DNA of 64,000 bases, taken from Exiguobacterium sp. TNDT2. Its GTDB lineage: Bacteria; Bacillota; Bacilli; Exiguobacteriales; Exiguobacteriaceae. Below, in pieces: positions 43,771 to 53,170 of the stretch (position 1 is its first letter; each line of letters opens with the position of its first letter). Below the pieces are notes generated by a model. It was not told the DNA's origin, searched no databases, and saw only the letters and a program-made list of their open reading frames with translations. The translations under genes were made by a program, and so were the position numbers. Location: contig NZ_QLVE01000006.1 of the NCBI RefSeq assembly GCF_003331145.1, forward strand, positions 1-64,000. The letters are read 5' to 3'.

Positions 43771-44747
43771 ACCAGTTTGACCGTCACCGTCGCCTTCGTT
43801 CCTCGAAGTCGATGCGTGCACTCGTACGTGAAAATCATGTTCGGAAAGAAGATTTGATTTACCCGCTCTTCATCATCGAAGGGACAGACATTAAACGTGA
43901 GGTCAGCTCGATGCCTGGCGTCTTCAACTTCTCGCTCGACCGTCTTGAGGACGAAATCAACGAGATCGTCGACCTCGGCATTCAATCGGTGCTCTTGTTC
44001 GGCGTGCCGGAACATAAAGACCCGGAAGGTAGCGAGGCCTATCATGACCACGGCATCGTCCAAGAAGCGATCCGTAAAGTGAAAGAGTGGGCGCCACAGC
44101 TCACGGTCATCGCCGACACATGCCTCTGTGAATACACGTCGACGGGCCACTGCGGCATCGTGAAGAACGGTGACGTCGATAACGACGCGTCATTACCGCT
44201 TCACGTCCAGACGGCCATCACGCAAGCGCAAGCCGGCGCTGACATCATCGCGCCGAGCTCGATGATGGACGGCTTCGTCGCCGCGATCCGTGAAGGGCTC
44301 GACCAAAACGGATTCAACCATATCCCAATTATGAGTTACGGCGTCAAGTACGCATCGGCGTACTACGGACCGTTCCGTGACGCGGCCCAATCGGCACCTG
44401 GTGAAGGTGACCGCAAAGGCTATCAGATGGACCCGGCCAACCGCCGTGAAGCGTTCCGTGAATCACAATCGGACGTCGAGCAAGGCGCCGACTTCATGAT
44501 CGTCAAACCGGCGCTCGCGTTCATGGACATCATCCGGGACATGCGCGACTCGCTCGATATGCCGATCGTGGCGTATAACGTGAGCGGAGAGTACGCCATG
44601 GTCAAAGCGGCTGCGTTGAACGACTGGGTCGATGAAGAGCGGATCGTCATGGAGACGATGGTCGGCTTCAAACGGGCCGGTGCGGACCTCATCGTCACGT
44701 ATTTCGCAAAAGACGTCTGTCGCTATTTGGAAGGAGACTATTCATGA
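43767..44747 (+). CDS. hemB: delta-aminolevulinic acid dehydratase (porphobilinogen synthase)
   Basis: This 326-aa enzyme condenses two aminolevulinates. The zinc-type cysteines lie in [15 protein letters not shown] (near residues 116-130). The first Schiff-base lysine is in [16 protein letters not shown] (near 190-205) and the second in [11 protein letters not shown] (near 245-255). The ATG at 43767 follows GGGGAGGA. It overlaps hemL by 4 nt. Confidence 0.97.
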   Translation: MNQFDRHRRLRSSKSMRALVRENHVRKEDLIYPLFIIEGTDIKREVSSMPGVFNFSLDRLEDEINEIVDLGIQSVLLFGVPEHKDPEGSEAYHDHGIVQEAIRKVKEWAPQLTVIADTCLCEYTSTGHCGIVKNGDVDNDASLPLHVQTAITQAQAGADIIAPSSMMDGFVAAIREGLDQNGFNHIPIMSYGVKYASAYYGPFRDAAQSAPGEGDRKGYQMDPANRREAFRESQSDVEQGADFMIVKPALAFMDIIRDMRDSLDMPIVAYNVSGEYAMVKAAALNDWVDEERIVMETMVGFKRAGADLIVTYFAKDVCRYLEGDYS

Positions 44748-46048
44748 CCTATAAACAAACACGCTCAGAAGCGGCGTTCGAACAAGCACGTCCGCTCATG
44801 CCGGGCGGGGTGAATAGCCCGGTCCGTGCCTATAAATCTGTCGGCATGACGCCAATCTTCGCTGAACGCGGTGAAGGCTCACGCGTCTACGACGTCGATG
44901 GCAACGAATATATCGACTACGTCCTCTCATGGGGACCACTCATCCTCGGCCACCGTGACCCGGTCGTCACGAAGGCGATTCAAGAACAAGCCGAGAAAGG
45001 CTGGACGTTCGGGACGCCGACCGAGCTTGAGACGAAAATGGCCGAGCTCGTCATCGAGCGCGTCCCATCGATCGAGATGGTGCGCATGGTCAACTCGGGT
45101 ACGGAAGCGACGATGGCGGCACTTCGCCTCGCACGCGGGTACACGGGCAAGACGAAAATCTTGAAGTTCGAAGGTTGCTACCACGGTCACGGCGACTCGC
45201 TCCTCATCAAGGCCGGTTCAGGCGTCGCAACGCTCGGTCTACCGGACTCACCGGGCGTGCCGAAAGACTTGGCGAGCCAGACGCTCACGGTGCCGTATAA
45301 CGATTTGGATGCCCTCCGCGTCGCGTTCGAAAAGTTCGGCGACGATATCGCTGGTGTCATCGTCGAACCGGCGGCCGGCAACATGGGCTTCGTGCCCCCG
45401 CAACCGGGATTCCTCGAAGGACTCCGCGAGATCACGGAACAGTACGGCGCGCTTCTCATCTTTGACGAGGTCATGACCGGATTCCGGGTCGGCTATAACT
45501 GTGCCCAAGGCTACTTCGGCGTGACGCCGGACTTGACGTGCCTCGGGAAAGTCATCGGCGGCGGCCTTCCGGTCGGTGCCTACGGCGGGAAACGCGAGAT
45601 CATGGAACAAATCGCGCCGCAAGGGCCGATTTACCAGGCCGGGACGCTCTCAGGGAACCCGCTCGCGATGATCGCCGGCTACACGACGCTGTCTCAACTC
45701 AAGCCTGAGCACTACGCCGAGTTCGAACGCAAAGCGGACCGCCTCGCCGAAGGCTACACGAAAGCGGCCGAGAAGTATAACATCCCGCATGACACGAACC
45801 GGGCCGGCTCGATGTTCGGGTTCTTCTTCACGAACGAGAAAGTGACGAACTTCGAGAAAGCGAAGACGGCGAACCTCGACTTGTTCCGTGCTTACTATCA
45901 GAAGATGGCGGCGCGCGGCGTGTTCTTGCCACCGTCACAGTTCGAAGGCTTGTTCCTCTCGACCGTTCACACGGACGAAGATATCGACTTGACGCTCGCA
46001 GCGGTCGACGCGACATTCAAAGAGCTGCAACAAGAGTTTTCATTGTAA
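44744..46048 (+). CDS. hemL: glutamate-1-semialdehyde 2,1-aminomutase
   Basis: This 434-aa PLP enzyme turns glutamate-1-semialdehyde into 5-aminolevulinate. [12 protein letters not shown] opens the protein, [11 protein letters not shown] (near residues 239-249) holds the cofactor-contacting aspartate, and [16 protein letters not shown] (near 266-281) carries the PLP lysine. TLSGNPLAM follows. It is the last gene of the heme operon. Confidence 0.97.
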   Translation: MTYKQTRSEAAFEQARPLMPGGVNSPVRAYKSVGMTPIFAERGEGSRVYDVDGNEYIDYVLSWGPLILGHRDPVVTKAIQEQAEKGWTFGTPTELETKMAELVIERVPSIEMVRMVNSGTEATMAALRLARGYTGKTKILKFEGCYHGHGDSLLIKAGSGVATLGLPDSPGVPKDLASQTLTVPYNDLDALRVAFEKFGDDIAGVIVEPAAGNMGFVPPQPGFLEGLREITEQYGALLIFDEVMTGFRVGYNCAQGYFGVTPDLTCLGKVIGGGLPVGAYGGKREIMEQIAPQGPIYQAGTLSGNPLAMIAGYTTLSQLKPEHYAEFERKADRLAEGYTKAAEKYNIPHDTNRAGSMFGFFFTNEKVTNFEKAKTANLDLFRAYYQKMAARGVFLPPSQFEGLFLSTVHTDEDIDLTLAAVDATFKELQQEFSL

Positions 46049-46050
46049 TC

Positions 46051-46079
46051 TTGACGGAAACAGCTTCTGTCGCTACAAT
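46051..46079 (+). promoter_or_regulatory. valS promoter
   Basis: TTGACG (46051-46056), 17 nt and TACAAT (46074-46079) form a strong sigma-A promoter ahead of the T-box leader. Confidence 0.85.
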
Positions 46080-46099
46080 TGTTTAACAGATACGAACAA

Positions 46100-46342
46100 A
46101 AGCTACGATGAGGAATAGTACGCCAACAACATCCTTTTTCAGAGACGCGGCCGCTTGGTGCGAGGCCGCGAAGGATGGTGCGGAAGTCGCCTCGGAGCTG
46201 ACCTTTTGAACGAAGTAGGAAGGTCCGGTCCATCGACCGTTATTCGATTTTGAGGGCGCCACATGTGGCGAACTAAGGTGGTACCGCGGAAGATACGGCT
46301 TCTTTCGTCCTTAGCGTTAAGGACGAGAGTAGCCGTTTTTTT
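46100..46342 (+). promoter_or_regulatory. T-box leader (valine) controlling valS
   Basis: The T-box sequence AAGGTGGTACCGCGG lies at 46275-46289; its UGGU bulge pairs with the ACCA end of uncharged tRNA. Stem I has GAGG and AGTA on the 5' side (46110-46120) facing GAAGTCG and CCTC (46183-46192). GTC at 46186-46188 is the specifier, a valine codon, in agreement with the downstream gene. A terminator (CGGCT...AGCCG with eight Ts, 46296-46342) ends the leader. Confidence 0.9.
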
Positions 46343-46370
46343 GTCCACATTACTAGAGGAGGTTGGGCAT

Positions 46371-49022
46371 ATGGCCAACGAGACAAACGAAATCACCATG
46401 CCGACGAAGTACGATCCAAGTGCGACGGAAGCGAAATGGTATGACTACTGGTTAGAGAACGACGTATTCAAAGCAGACGAGGACGATTCAAAACAGCCGT
46501 ACACGATCGTCATCCCACCACCGAACGTCACGGGGAAACTTCACCTCGGACACGCATGGGACACGACGCTCCAAGATTTATTGACGCGCCTCAAGCGCAT
46601 GCAAGGCTATGACGTCCTCTGGCTCCCAGGGATGGACCATGCCGGGATCGCGACGCAGGCGAAAGTCGAACAGAAACTCCGTGAGGACGGCATCATGCGT
46701 TACGACCTCGGACGCGAGAAGTTCCTCGAGAAAACGTGGGAATGGAAAGACGAGTACGCCGACACGATCCGGGCCCAATGGTCAAAACTTGGCCTCGGTC
46801 TCGATTATTCGCGTGAGCGCTTCACGCTCGACGAAGGGCTCTCGAAAGCGGTCCAGGAAGTGTTCGTCCGTCTCTATGAGAAAGGCTTGATTTACCGCGG
46901 CGAGTATATCGTCAACTGGGACCCGGCGCAAAAGACGGCCGTCTCCGATATCGAAGTCATCTACCAAGAAGTCGAAGGCGCGTTCTACCACATGAAGTAC
47001 CCGCTCGCTGACGGCTCGGGCCACATCGAAATCGCGACGACACGTCCAGAGACAATGCTCGGTGATACGGCCGTTGCCGTCAACCCGAAAGATGAGCGCT
47101 ATGCGCACCTCGTCGGCAAGACGATCATGCTTCCGGTCATGAACCGTGAGATCCCGATCGTTGCTGACGACTACGTCGACATGGAGTTCGGTACAGGTTG
47201 CGTCAAGATCACACCGGCGCACGACCCGAACGACTTCGAGATCGGGAACCGCCACGAGCTCCCGCGCATCCTCGTCATGGACGAAGGCGGCAAGATGAAC
47301 GAGAACGCCGGCAAGTACGAAGGGCTCGACCGCTTCGAATGCCGCAAGCAACTCGTGAAAGATTTAGAAGCGGACGGCACGCTCGTCAAAATCGAGCCGC
47401 ACACGCACTCGGTCGGTCACTCGGAACGTTCAGGCGCGGTCATCGAGCCGTATCTTTCGAAGCAGTGGTTCGTCGACATGGAGCCGCTCGCGAAAGCAGC
47501 GCTCGAAGCGCAAGGACATGACGATACGAAAGTCAACTTCGTCCCAGAACGGTTCGAAGGCACATACCTCCGTTGGATGGAAAACATCCGCGATTGGTGT
47601 ATCAGCCGTCAACTCTGGTGGGGGCACCGCATCCCGGCTTGGTACCACAATGAGACAGGTGAGATTTATGTAGGCAAAGAAGCGCCGGCGGACAGTGAGA
47701 ACTGGCATCAAGACGAAGACGTGCTCGACACGTGGTTTTCGTCGGCGCTCTGGCCGTTCTCGACGATGGGCTGGCCGGACACGGATTCAGCAGACTTCAA
47801 ACGTTACTTCCCGACGAGCGCGCTCGTCACGGGTTATGACATCATCTTCTTCTGGGTATCGCGCATGATTTTCCAATCGCTCGAGTTCACAGGGAAGCAA
47901 CCGTTCAACGACGTGCTCATCCACGGTCTCATCCGCGACTCGGAAGGCCGCAAGATGTCGAAATCGCTCGGAAACGGCGTCGACCCGATGGAAGTCATCG
48001 ACCAATACGGCGCGGACTCGCTCCGCTGGTTCCTCCTCACAGGATCGACACCAGGGAACGACCTTCGCTTCTACTGGGAGAAGATCGAGTCGACATGGAA
48101 CTTCGCGAACAAGATTTGGAACGCGAGCCGTTTCGCCCTCATGAACATGGACGGCATGAAGTACGAAGATATCGACCTATCAGGTGAGAAGACGCTCGCC
48201 GACAAGTGGATTTTGACTCGCTTGAACGACACGATCGACCAAGTGACGCGTCTCGTCGACAAATACGAGTTCGGCGAAGCCGGTCGTTACTTGTACAACT
48301 TCATCTGGGAAGAGTTCTGTAACTGGTACATCGAGATGGCGAAACTCACGCTCTACGGTGAGGACGAGGCGGCGAAAGCGACGACACGTTCAGTGCTCGC
48401 GTATACGCTCGACTCGATCATGCGTCTTATGCATCCGTTCATGCCGTTCCTCACCGAGGAAATCTGGCAGCACTTGCCGCACGAAGGCGATTCGATCGTC
48501 CGTGCGAGCTACCCGACACGTCGCGACGAGCTCCACTTCGCGGACTCGGTACCAGCGTTTGAAGCAGTCATGAACGTCATCCGTTCGGTCCGTAACATCC
48601 GCTCGGAAGTGAACGCCCCGATGTCGAAACCGATTCAGCTCTTCATCTCGACGTCGGATGAGGCGACACAAGGTTACTTGAGCGCGAACGAGACGACGAT
48701 TGGCAAGTTTACGAACGCGACCGAGCTCGAAATCGGACGCGGCTTGACGGCTCCTGATAAGTCGATGTCGGCCATCATGACGGGTGCGGAGCTGTTCATC
48801 CCGCTCGCCGACCTCATCAACTTTGAAGAAGAGATCGCCCGTCTTGAGAAAGAAGTGGCGAAGTACGAGAAGGAAGTCGAGCGCGTTCAGAAGAAACTCG
48901 GCAACCCAGGCTTCACAGGCAAGGCACCGGCTCACGTCATCGACGAAGAGAAGGCGAAAGAGAAAGACTACCTCGACAAGCGTGACGCAGTCCGTGCGCG
49001 TTTGGAAGAGTTGCGTAAATAA
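46371..49022 (+). CDS. valS: valyl-tRNA synthetase
   Basis: This 883-aa class I synthetase has the HIGH-type motif [15 protein letters not shown] (near residues 47-61), an editing domain with [15 protein letters not shown] (near 223-237), KMSKSLGNG (KMSKS, near 525-533) and a C-terminal coiled-coil that starts with [18 protein letters not shown]. The ATG at 46371 follows GAGGAGG. Expression should rise when charged tRNA-Val falls, through the T-box. Confidence 0.98.
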   Translation: MANETNEITMPTKYDPSATEAKWYDYWLENDVFKADEDDSKQPYTIVIPPPNVTGKLHLGHAWDTTLQDLLTRLKRMQGYDVLWLPGMDHAGIATQAKVEQKLREDGIMRYDLGREKFLEKTWEWKDEYADTIRAQWSKLGLGLDYSRERFTLDEGLSKAVQEVFVRLYEKGLIYRGEYIVNWDPAQKTAVSDIEVIYQEVEGAFYHMKYPLADGSGHIEIATTRPETMLGDTAVAVNPKDERYAHLVGKTIMLPVMNREIPIVADDYVDMEFGTGCVKITPAHDPNDFEIGNRHELPRILVMDEGGKMNENAGKYEGLDRFECRKQLVKDLEADGTLVKIEPHTHSVGHSERSGAVIEPYLSKQWFVDMEPLAKAALEAQGHDDTKVNFVPERFEGTYLRWMENIRDWCISRQLWWGHRIPAWYHNETGEIYVGKEAPADSENWHQDEDVLDTWFSSALWPFSTMGWPDTDSADFKRYFPTSALVTGYDIIFFWVSRMIFQSLEFTGKQPFNDVLIHGLIRDSEGRKMSKSLGNGVDPMEVIDQYGADSLRWFLLTGSTPGNDLRFYWEKIESTWNFANKIWNASRFALMNMDGMKYEDIDLSGEKTLADKWILTRLNDTIDQVTRLVDKYEFGEAGRYLYNFIWEEFCNWYIEMAKLTLYGEDEAAKATTRSVLAYTLDSIMRLMHPFMPFLTEEIWQHLPHEGDSIVRASYPTRRDELHFADSVPAFEAVMNVIRSVRNIRSEVNAPMSKPIQLFISTSDEATQGYLSANETTIGKFTNATELEIGRGLTAPDKSMSAIMTGAELFIPLADLINFEEEIARLEKEVAKYEKEVERVQKKLGNPGFTGKAPAHVIDEEKAKEKDYLDKRDAVRARLEELRK

Positions 49023-49028
49023 TGAATC

Positions 49029-49058
49029 AACCTTCTTTGGAGACTTGTTCTCCGAAGA
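49029..49058 (+). terminator. rho-independent terminator of valS
   Basis: AACCTTCTT-n-GGAGA pairs with TCTCC-n-AAGAAGGTT and is followed by seven Ts. Confidence 0.92.
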
Positions 49059-49116
49059 AGGTTTTTTTGTCGTTTGGTGGAATGTTAGGGAGATAGACAT
49101 GAAAAGGGGATATCAA

Positions 49117-49872
49117 ATGAAACGAATCGGGGCAGCATGTGTTCTAACATTGGGATTAGTCGGGTGTACGACGCCAAAAGAGATGGAGTCTGTCGAAACT
49201 GTACAAGTGGAGGAAGTGAAAGAAGTAAAATCGATTGACGAATCGCCATTACCTCGTCAGGACGTGATAGGGACAACGATTACAGATGTACCAGCAGGAA
49301 CTGAGCGGATCTCGGATGCGGTCGTGGCACAAATTACCATTCAATATGAAGATGGGTCTACGGGACATTTATCGAAGGATATGATTTTAACTGAAACGAT
49401 GATCGGAGGAATCGGGTTGGTCGCGATGACCGTCCCGGATCGTGAGAATCCATTCGGCGTATTTATTTACGATCGAGAGGGCGAGTGGGGCCAGCGTGGA
49501 ATGCAGCGGTTTGGTATGCCACAATCATCAACGGCAGTTGCCCATGGATTAGACTTTCCAGTAAAAGAGATGAATGTGATTCACTCTGATTATTCAGGTG
49601 CGGATTGGCCGGTAATGCTTTGGACGTTATACGATGAAAAACGACTCATCAGCATCATTTCGACAGACGATTTTAGTGAAGTCGAAGGGGAGATGTCCGA
49701 TCAACCGAAGCGATATGTATTGGACCAGTCATATGGGAACGGTTTATATTATCTGTCTCAAGGTCGATTGATCATTGTAACAGGAAATATCTCAGAAGAA
49801 GAGTTGCTGACGTTGGCTGATTCTCTCCCAAAACCTTCATCTGTGTCTTTTCCATTCGTCGATTCTAAATAA
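49117..49872 (+). CDS. lipoprotein of unknown function
   Basis: This 251-aa protein starts at ATG 49117, which has AAGGGGA 7 nt upstream. The signal KRIGAACVLTLGLVGC ends in the lipobox LVGC, so it should be membrane-anchored outside the cell. The C-terminal part (YLSQGRLIIVTGNISEEELLTLADSL) resembles the end of DUF4367-type lipoproteins, but the match is tentative. The gene is less GC-rich than valS and folC and stands alone. Confidence 0.8.
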   Translation: MKRIGAACVLTLGLVGCTTPKEMESVETVQVEEVKEVKSIDESPLPRQDVIGTTITDVPAGTERISDAVVAQITIQYEDGSTGHLSKDMILTETMIGGIGLVAMTVPDRENPFGVFIYDREGEWGQRGMQRFGMPQSSTAVAHGLDFPVKEMNVIHSDYSGADWPVMLWTLYDEKRLISIISTDDFSEVEGEMSDQPKRYVLDQSYGNGLYYLSQGRLIIVTGNISEEELLTLADSLPKPSSVSFPFVDSK

Positions 49873-50055
49873 AATCACGACCCGAGCGTCGATAGAGACA
49901 TTCGGGTCGTTTGTTGAAGGAAATCGTCGTGCGGCAAATCCGGTGCCGGTCAAATGAGATTGAATCTGTTGACTCGTCAATAATAAATATAAATTGTAAA
50001 CGATGAAAACTGACAAACTCATTATAGTCATCAGGGGCAAGATGGTCATTTTCAT
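49837..50055 (-). CDS. possible small membrane protein (72 aa)
   Basis: The ATG at 50055 overlaps the stop of the reading frame upstream and has GGAGTG 7 nt before it. One hydrophobic helix (ILPLMTIMSLSVFIVYNLYL) is followed by a hydrophilic tail. The frame runs through the terminator of the convergent lipoprotein gene, so its C-terminus is suspect. It is AT-rich and unrecognised. Confidence 0.35.
   Translation of the reverse strand: MKMTILPLMTIMSLSVFIVYNLYLLLTSQQIQSHLTGTGFAARRFPSTNDPNVSIDARVVILFRIDEWKRHR
49877..49912 (+). terminator. stem-loop after the lipoprotein gene
   Basis: ACGACCCGA pairs with TCGGGTCGT over a 16-nt loop, four bases after the stop codon at 49872. The U-tract is short. 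Confidence 0.7.
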
Positions 50056-50228
50056 TTTGTTTCACTCCATTCAAGCTCGTTCAAAAGTTTCATAAATTGA
50101 ACGAACGACACACCTAAGAAGAAAGCGGGCATCGTCCAGACCCAGTTACTGAGAAACGGTCCTTGCCAGAGCTCAAGCGAAATCATGCAAGCAAAACCTA
50201 AGGAAACGACTGAGGCGAGTAAGCGGGT
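50052..50228 (-). pseudogene. small membrane protein gene that seems to have lost its start
   Basis: An open frame from 50228 to the TGA at 50052 encodes two hydrophobic helices (RLLASVVSLGFACMISLEL and WVWTMPAFFLGVSFVQFM) and ends LNELEWSETK. A GGAGG site (50241-50237) is correctly placed upstream, but no start codon follows: an in-frame TAA stands at 50231-50229 where an ATG would be expected. Translation could only begin at the ATG at 50186, which splits the first helix. The stop overlaps the next start (ATGA). Confidence 0.5.
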
Positions 50229-50288
50229 TTATAAAACCTCCAAACAGATTTTGTCTATGCTACGTGGCGAATCGCAAAAAAGTTCCTA

Positions 50289-50319
50289 CAAAAAACCATC
50301 CCGCAAAAGCGAGATGGTT
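50289..50319 (-). terminator. rho-independent terminator of selO
   Basis: On the minus strand AACCATCTCGC pairs with GCGGGATGGTT over four bases and is followed by Us. Confidence 0.9.
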
Positions 50320-51761
50320 CATGTGCCGCAAAACGTCTGATACGGATACGTCCGTGGTGGTCCGGGTGAGACGTAGCGTCCGTAGTCGGCTTCATAGTCA
50401 TACGGGTTTCGCAATACGTCGAGCAAGGCATGGGTCGGTTCAAAGTCACCGCGTTCGGCTGCCGTGATGGCGGCCTCGACATGATGATTGCGCGGGATGA
50501 CGGCCGGGTTGTGCTGACGCATGAGCCGGATGACGTCCTCATCAGGAAGACCTTGTTCATTGAGACGTTTCCGCCAAGCGGCGAGCCACGCCTTGCCGTC
50601 ATCTCGATTGGCGAAAGCGAGCGCATCCGTATCGCCGAGCGTGAGCGCGCGGAACGTGTTCGTGAAGTCGGCCTCGGTTTCCATCATGAGTCGTAACAAT
50701 TCGTCCGTCAGTGTGTCGTCTTCGTCTTTACGGACGTAGAGTCCGATTTTATGGGCGAGACCGGTGAAGTAGGCGTCTTTGTACGTCTCCGTGTAGTCGT
50801 TCAACAGCTTGTTGGCGATATCGACGGCAGCTTCATGCGTGTCGGCGAGGAGCGGGAGCAATGTCTCGGCCAGGCGGGCCAAGTTCCACGACCCGATATA
50901 CGGCTGGTTCGCGTAGGCGTAGCGTCCCTCGCGGTCAATCGAGCTGAAGACGGTGTTTGGATGATACGTGTCCATGAACGCACACGGGCCATAATCGAGT
51001 CCTTCACCGCTGATGAACGTGTTATCCGTGTTCATGACGCCGTGGATGAATCCGATGAGTTGCCAGTTCGCGATCAGTTTCGCCTGCCGGGTGATGACGC
51101 GGCCGAGGAACTGTTCATAGCGATCTGGTAGCCCTTTAAGGTCGGGGTCGTGGCGCTGGATCGCATAATCGGCGAGCGCAACGACGTCGTCGATCGAGCC
51201 AGCTGCAGCGGCGTATTGGAACGTGCCGACCCGGATGTGACTTGAGGCGACGCGCGTCAACACGGCCCCATGCTTCGGACCTTGGCGCATAATCGGCTCA
51301 CCGGTCGTGACGACGGCGAGCGCTCGGTTCGTCGGGATGCCGAGCGCGTGCATCGCCTCACTGATGAGAAATTCGCGCACCATCGGCCCGACGGCGGCCC
51401 GTCCATCGCCGCCTCTTGAATACGCGGTCGGACCAGAGCCTTTCAATTGTACGTCGAAACGTTTTCCGTTCGGGGCGACGTATTCCCCGAGCATGAGCGC
51501 CCGTCCGTCCCCGAGCATCGTGAAGTGACCGAACTGGTGGCCGGCATATGCTTGCGAGAACGAAGTGGACGTCTGTTCATTGCCCGCTAACAAAGCGACA
51601 TCGTCTCGTAGCGTCAATCTATTTAAGCCGAGTGTGTCGGCAAGTGGTTCATTCAATAGAACGAGTTGTGGAGAAGCAACCGGATGAACCGGTCCTCGAT
51701 TGTAAAACAACTCGCGAAGCTCGAGATAGGTTGCTTCAAAGTTCCAATCTGAGGTTGACAT
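50319..51761 (-). CDS. selO: protein adenylyltransferase SelO (YdiU family)
   Basis: This 480-aa pseudokinase-fold enzyme transfers AMP to proteins. It shows YAGHQFGHFTMLGDGRALMLGE, split over residues 64-85, LKGSGPTAYSRGGDGRAAVG (about 96-115) with nucleotide-binding residues, and GVMNTDNTFISGEGLDYGP (about 231-249). Bacterial SelO lacks selenocysteine and the C-terminus here ends normally. The ATG at 51761 follows AGGAGG. An extended -10 (TGCTATACT) lies at about 51791-51799 on the minus strand. The gene interrupts the conserved valS-folC pair. Confidence 0.94.
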   Translation of the reverse strand: MSTSDWNFEATYLELRELFYNRGPVHPVASPQLVLLNEPLADTLGLNRLTLRDDVALLAGNEQTSTSFSQAYAGHQFGHFTMLGDGRALMLGEYVAPNGKRFDVQLKGSGPTAYSRGGDGRAAVGPMVREFLISEAMHALGIPTNRALAVVTTGEPIMRQGPKHGAVLTRVASSHIRVGTFQYAAAAGSIDDVVALADYAIQRHDPDLKGLPDRYEQFLGRVITRQAKLIANWQLIGFIHGVMNTDNTFISGEGLDYGPCAFMDTYHPNTVFSSIDREGRYAYANQPYIGSWNLARLAETLLPLLADTHEAAVDIANKLLNDYTETYKDAYFTGLAHKIGLYVRKDEDDTLTDELLRLMMETEADFTNTFRALTLGDTDALAFANRDDGKAWLAAWRKRLNEQGLPDEDVIRLMRQHNPAVIPRNHHVEAAITAAERGDFEPTHALLDVLRNPYDYEADYGRYVSPGPPRTYPYQTFCGT

Positions 51762-51875
51762 ATGGATTCCTCCTATCTTGATTCGCTTTGAGTATAGCAC
51801 AACCGATTCTTTCTCTTAGAGTCCGACGATTTTTGGTAAGATGGAACAGAAGTGTAAATACAGGAGTGAGTGAAC

Positions 51876-53093
51876 ATGTTGACGAGACAAGATGTGTTGG
51901 GTTGGTTAAATGGACAGTTGCGATTTGGGATCAAACCGGGACTTGAGCGGGTCGCCTGGATGCTTGAGGCGTTAGGGATCGAAGAGTTGCCATCGGTCCA
52001 TGTCGCAGGAACGAACGGAAAAGGGTCGACCGTCGCCTTTTTGCGGGCGATGGGAATGGCGCAAGGATTACGCGTCGGGACGTTCATCTCGCCATACATC
52101 ATCCAGTTCGAGGAGCGGATCATGTTGAACGGAGAACCGATCCGGGAAGAAGACCTCGTCCGTATCGCCAACCGCGTGCGTGACTGTGCGGCTTCATCAC
52201 CGGAGACGTTGACCGAGTTCGAACTGCTGACGGTCATGGCGTGGCTGTATTTCCATGAGCAACAGCCCGACCTTGTCATTTGGGAAGTCGGCCTTGGCGG
52301 TCGTCTCGATTCGACGAACGTGTTGAAGCGTCCGCTCGCGACGGTCGTGACATCGATCGGGCACGATCATCAAGGGATTCTCGGCGACACGCTCGAAGAG
52401 ATCGCCATGGAGAAGTTCGGCATCATGAAGTCGGGCGTGCCGATGTTCCATAGTCTGACAGATGAGCGGTTGATTGATTTGCTCGTACGAAAAGGGAAAG
52501 ACATGAACGCACCGATCCGGGACGTCACGCCGCTTGTGATGGCCATCGAGGACGGGATTGAAACGGTCGTCACGTATGAAGGGATGTCTGCGGTGACGCT
52601 CGGTTTGACGGGGCACCACCAGGCCTACAACGGGGCGTGTGCGGTCGCGGTCGCGCGTCAGCTCGAATGGTCTGAGAAAGCGATACGAATCGGTCTCAAG
52701 CGAGCGCAACATCCAGGACGTTATGAGCTCGTTTCAACAGAACCGCGCATCATTTTGGATGGAGCCCATAATCCGGAAGGGATTGCCGCTTTAGTTGAAC
52801 AGTTAAAACTTGAACAGGACGTGACCGTGCTTGCTGCGATTCTAGAAGATAAGGACAGAGTCGCGATGGTCAATTCGCTACAGGAGGTCGGACACGTACA
52901 CGAGACGACGTTCGATTTTCCGAGGGCGCGGATGAAGGGACGTTTGGTTGAGGACGGGGCTGACTACGTCGAGTGGAAGGAATGGCTTCTGGATTGGCTA
53001 GAGAAGCCACAAACAAGCACGTTAGTTGTCACGGGCTCACTTTATTTCATTAGTGAAGTGAGAGCATATTGGACTAAAACCATTTACCTATAA
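51876..53093 (+). CDS. folC: folylpolyglutamate synthase / dihydrofolate synthase
   Basis: This 405-aa Mur-ligase-type enzyme adds glutamate to folates. The P-loop is HVAGTNGKGSTVAFL (about residues 41-55), the SPYI loop follows, EVGLGGRLDSTN (about 129-140) is the metal and substrate motif, and ILDGAHNPEGI (about 288-298) the C-terminal signature. The ATG at 51876 has AGGAG 9 nt upstream. In B. subtilis folC also follows valS and precedes a competence or pilus-type gene. Confidence 0.96.
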   Translation: MLTRQDVLGWLNGQLRFGIKPGLERVAWMLEALGIEELPSVHVAGTNGKGSTVAFLRAMGMAQGLRVGTFISPYIIQFEERIMLNGEPIREEDLVRIANRVRDCAASSPETLTEFELLTVMAWLYFHEQQPDLVIWEVGLGGRLDSTNVLKRPLATVVTSIGHDHQGILGDTLEEIAMEKFGIMKSGVPMFHSLTDERLIDLLVRKGKDMNAPIRDVTPLVMAIEDGIETVVTYEGMSAVTLGLTGHHQAYNGACAVAVARQLEWSEKAIRIGLKRAQHPGRYELVSTEPRIILDGAHNPEGIAALVEQLKLEQDVTVLAAILEDKDRVAMVNSLQEVGHVHETTFDFPRARMKGRLVEDGADYVEWKEWLLDWLEKPQTSTLVVTGSLYFISEVRAYWTKTIYL

Positions 53094-53170
53094 TGGAAGA
53101 AATTGATGTATATTTTTTGAAGACGGTGGGATAATTAAGAGTAAACATTAAATCCGGGGAGGACTTCACG

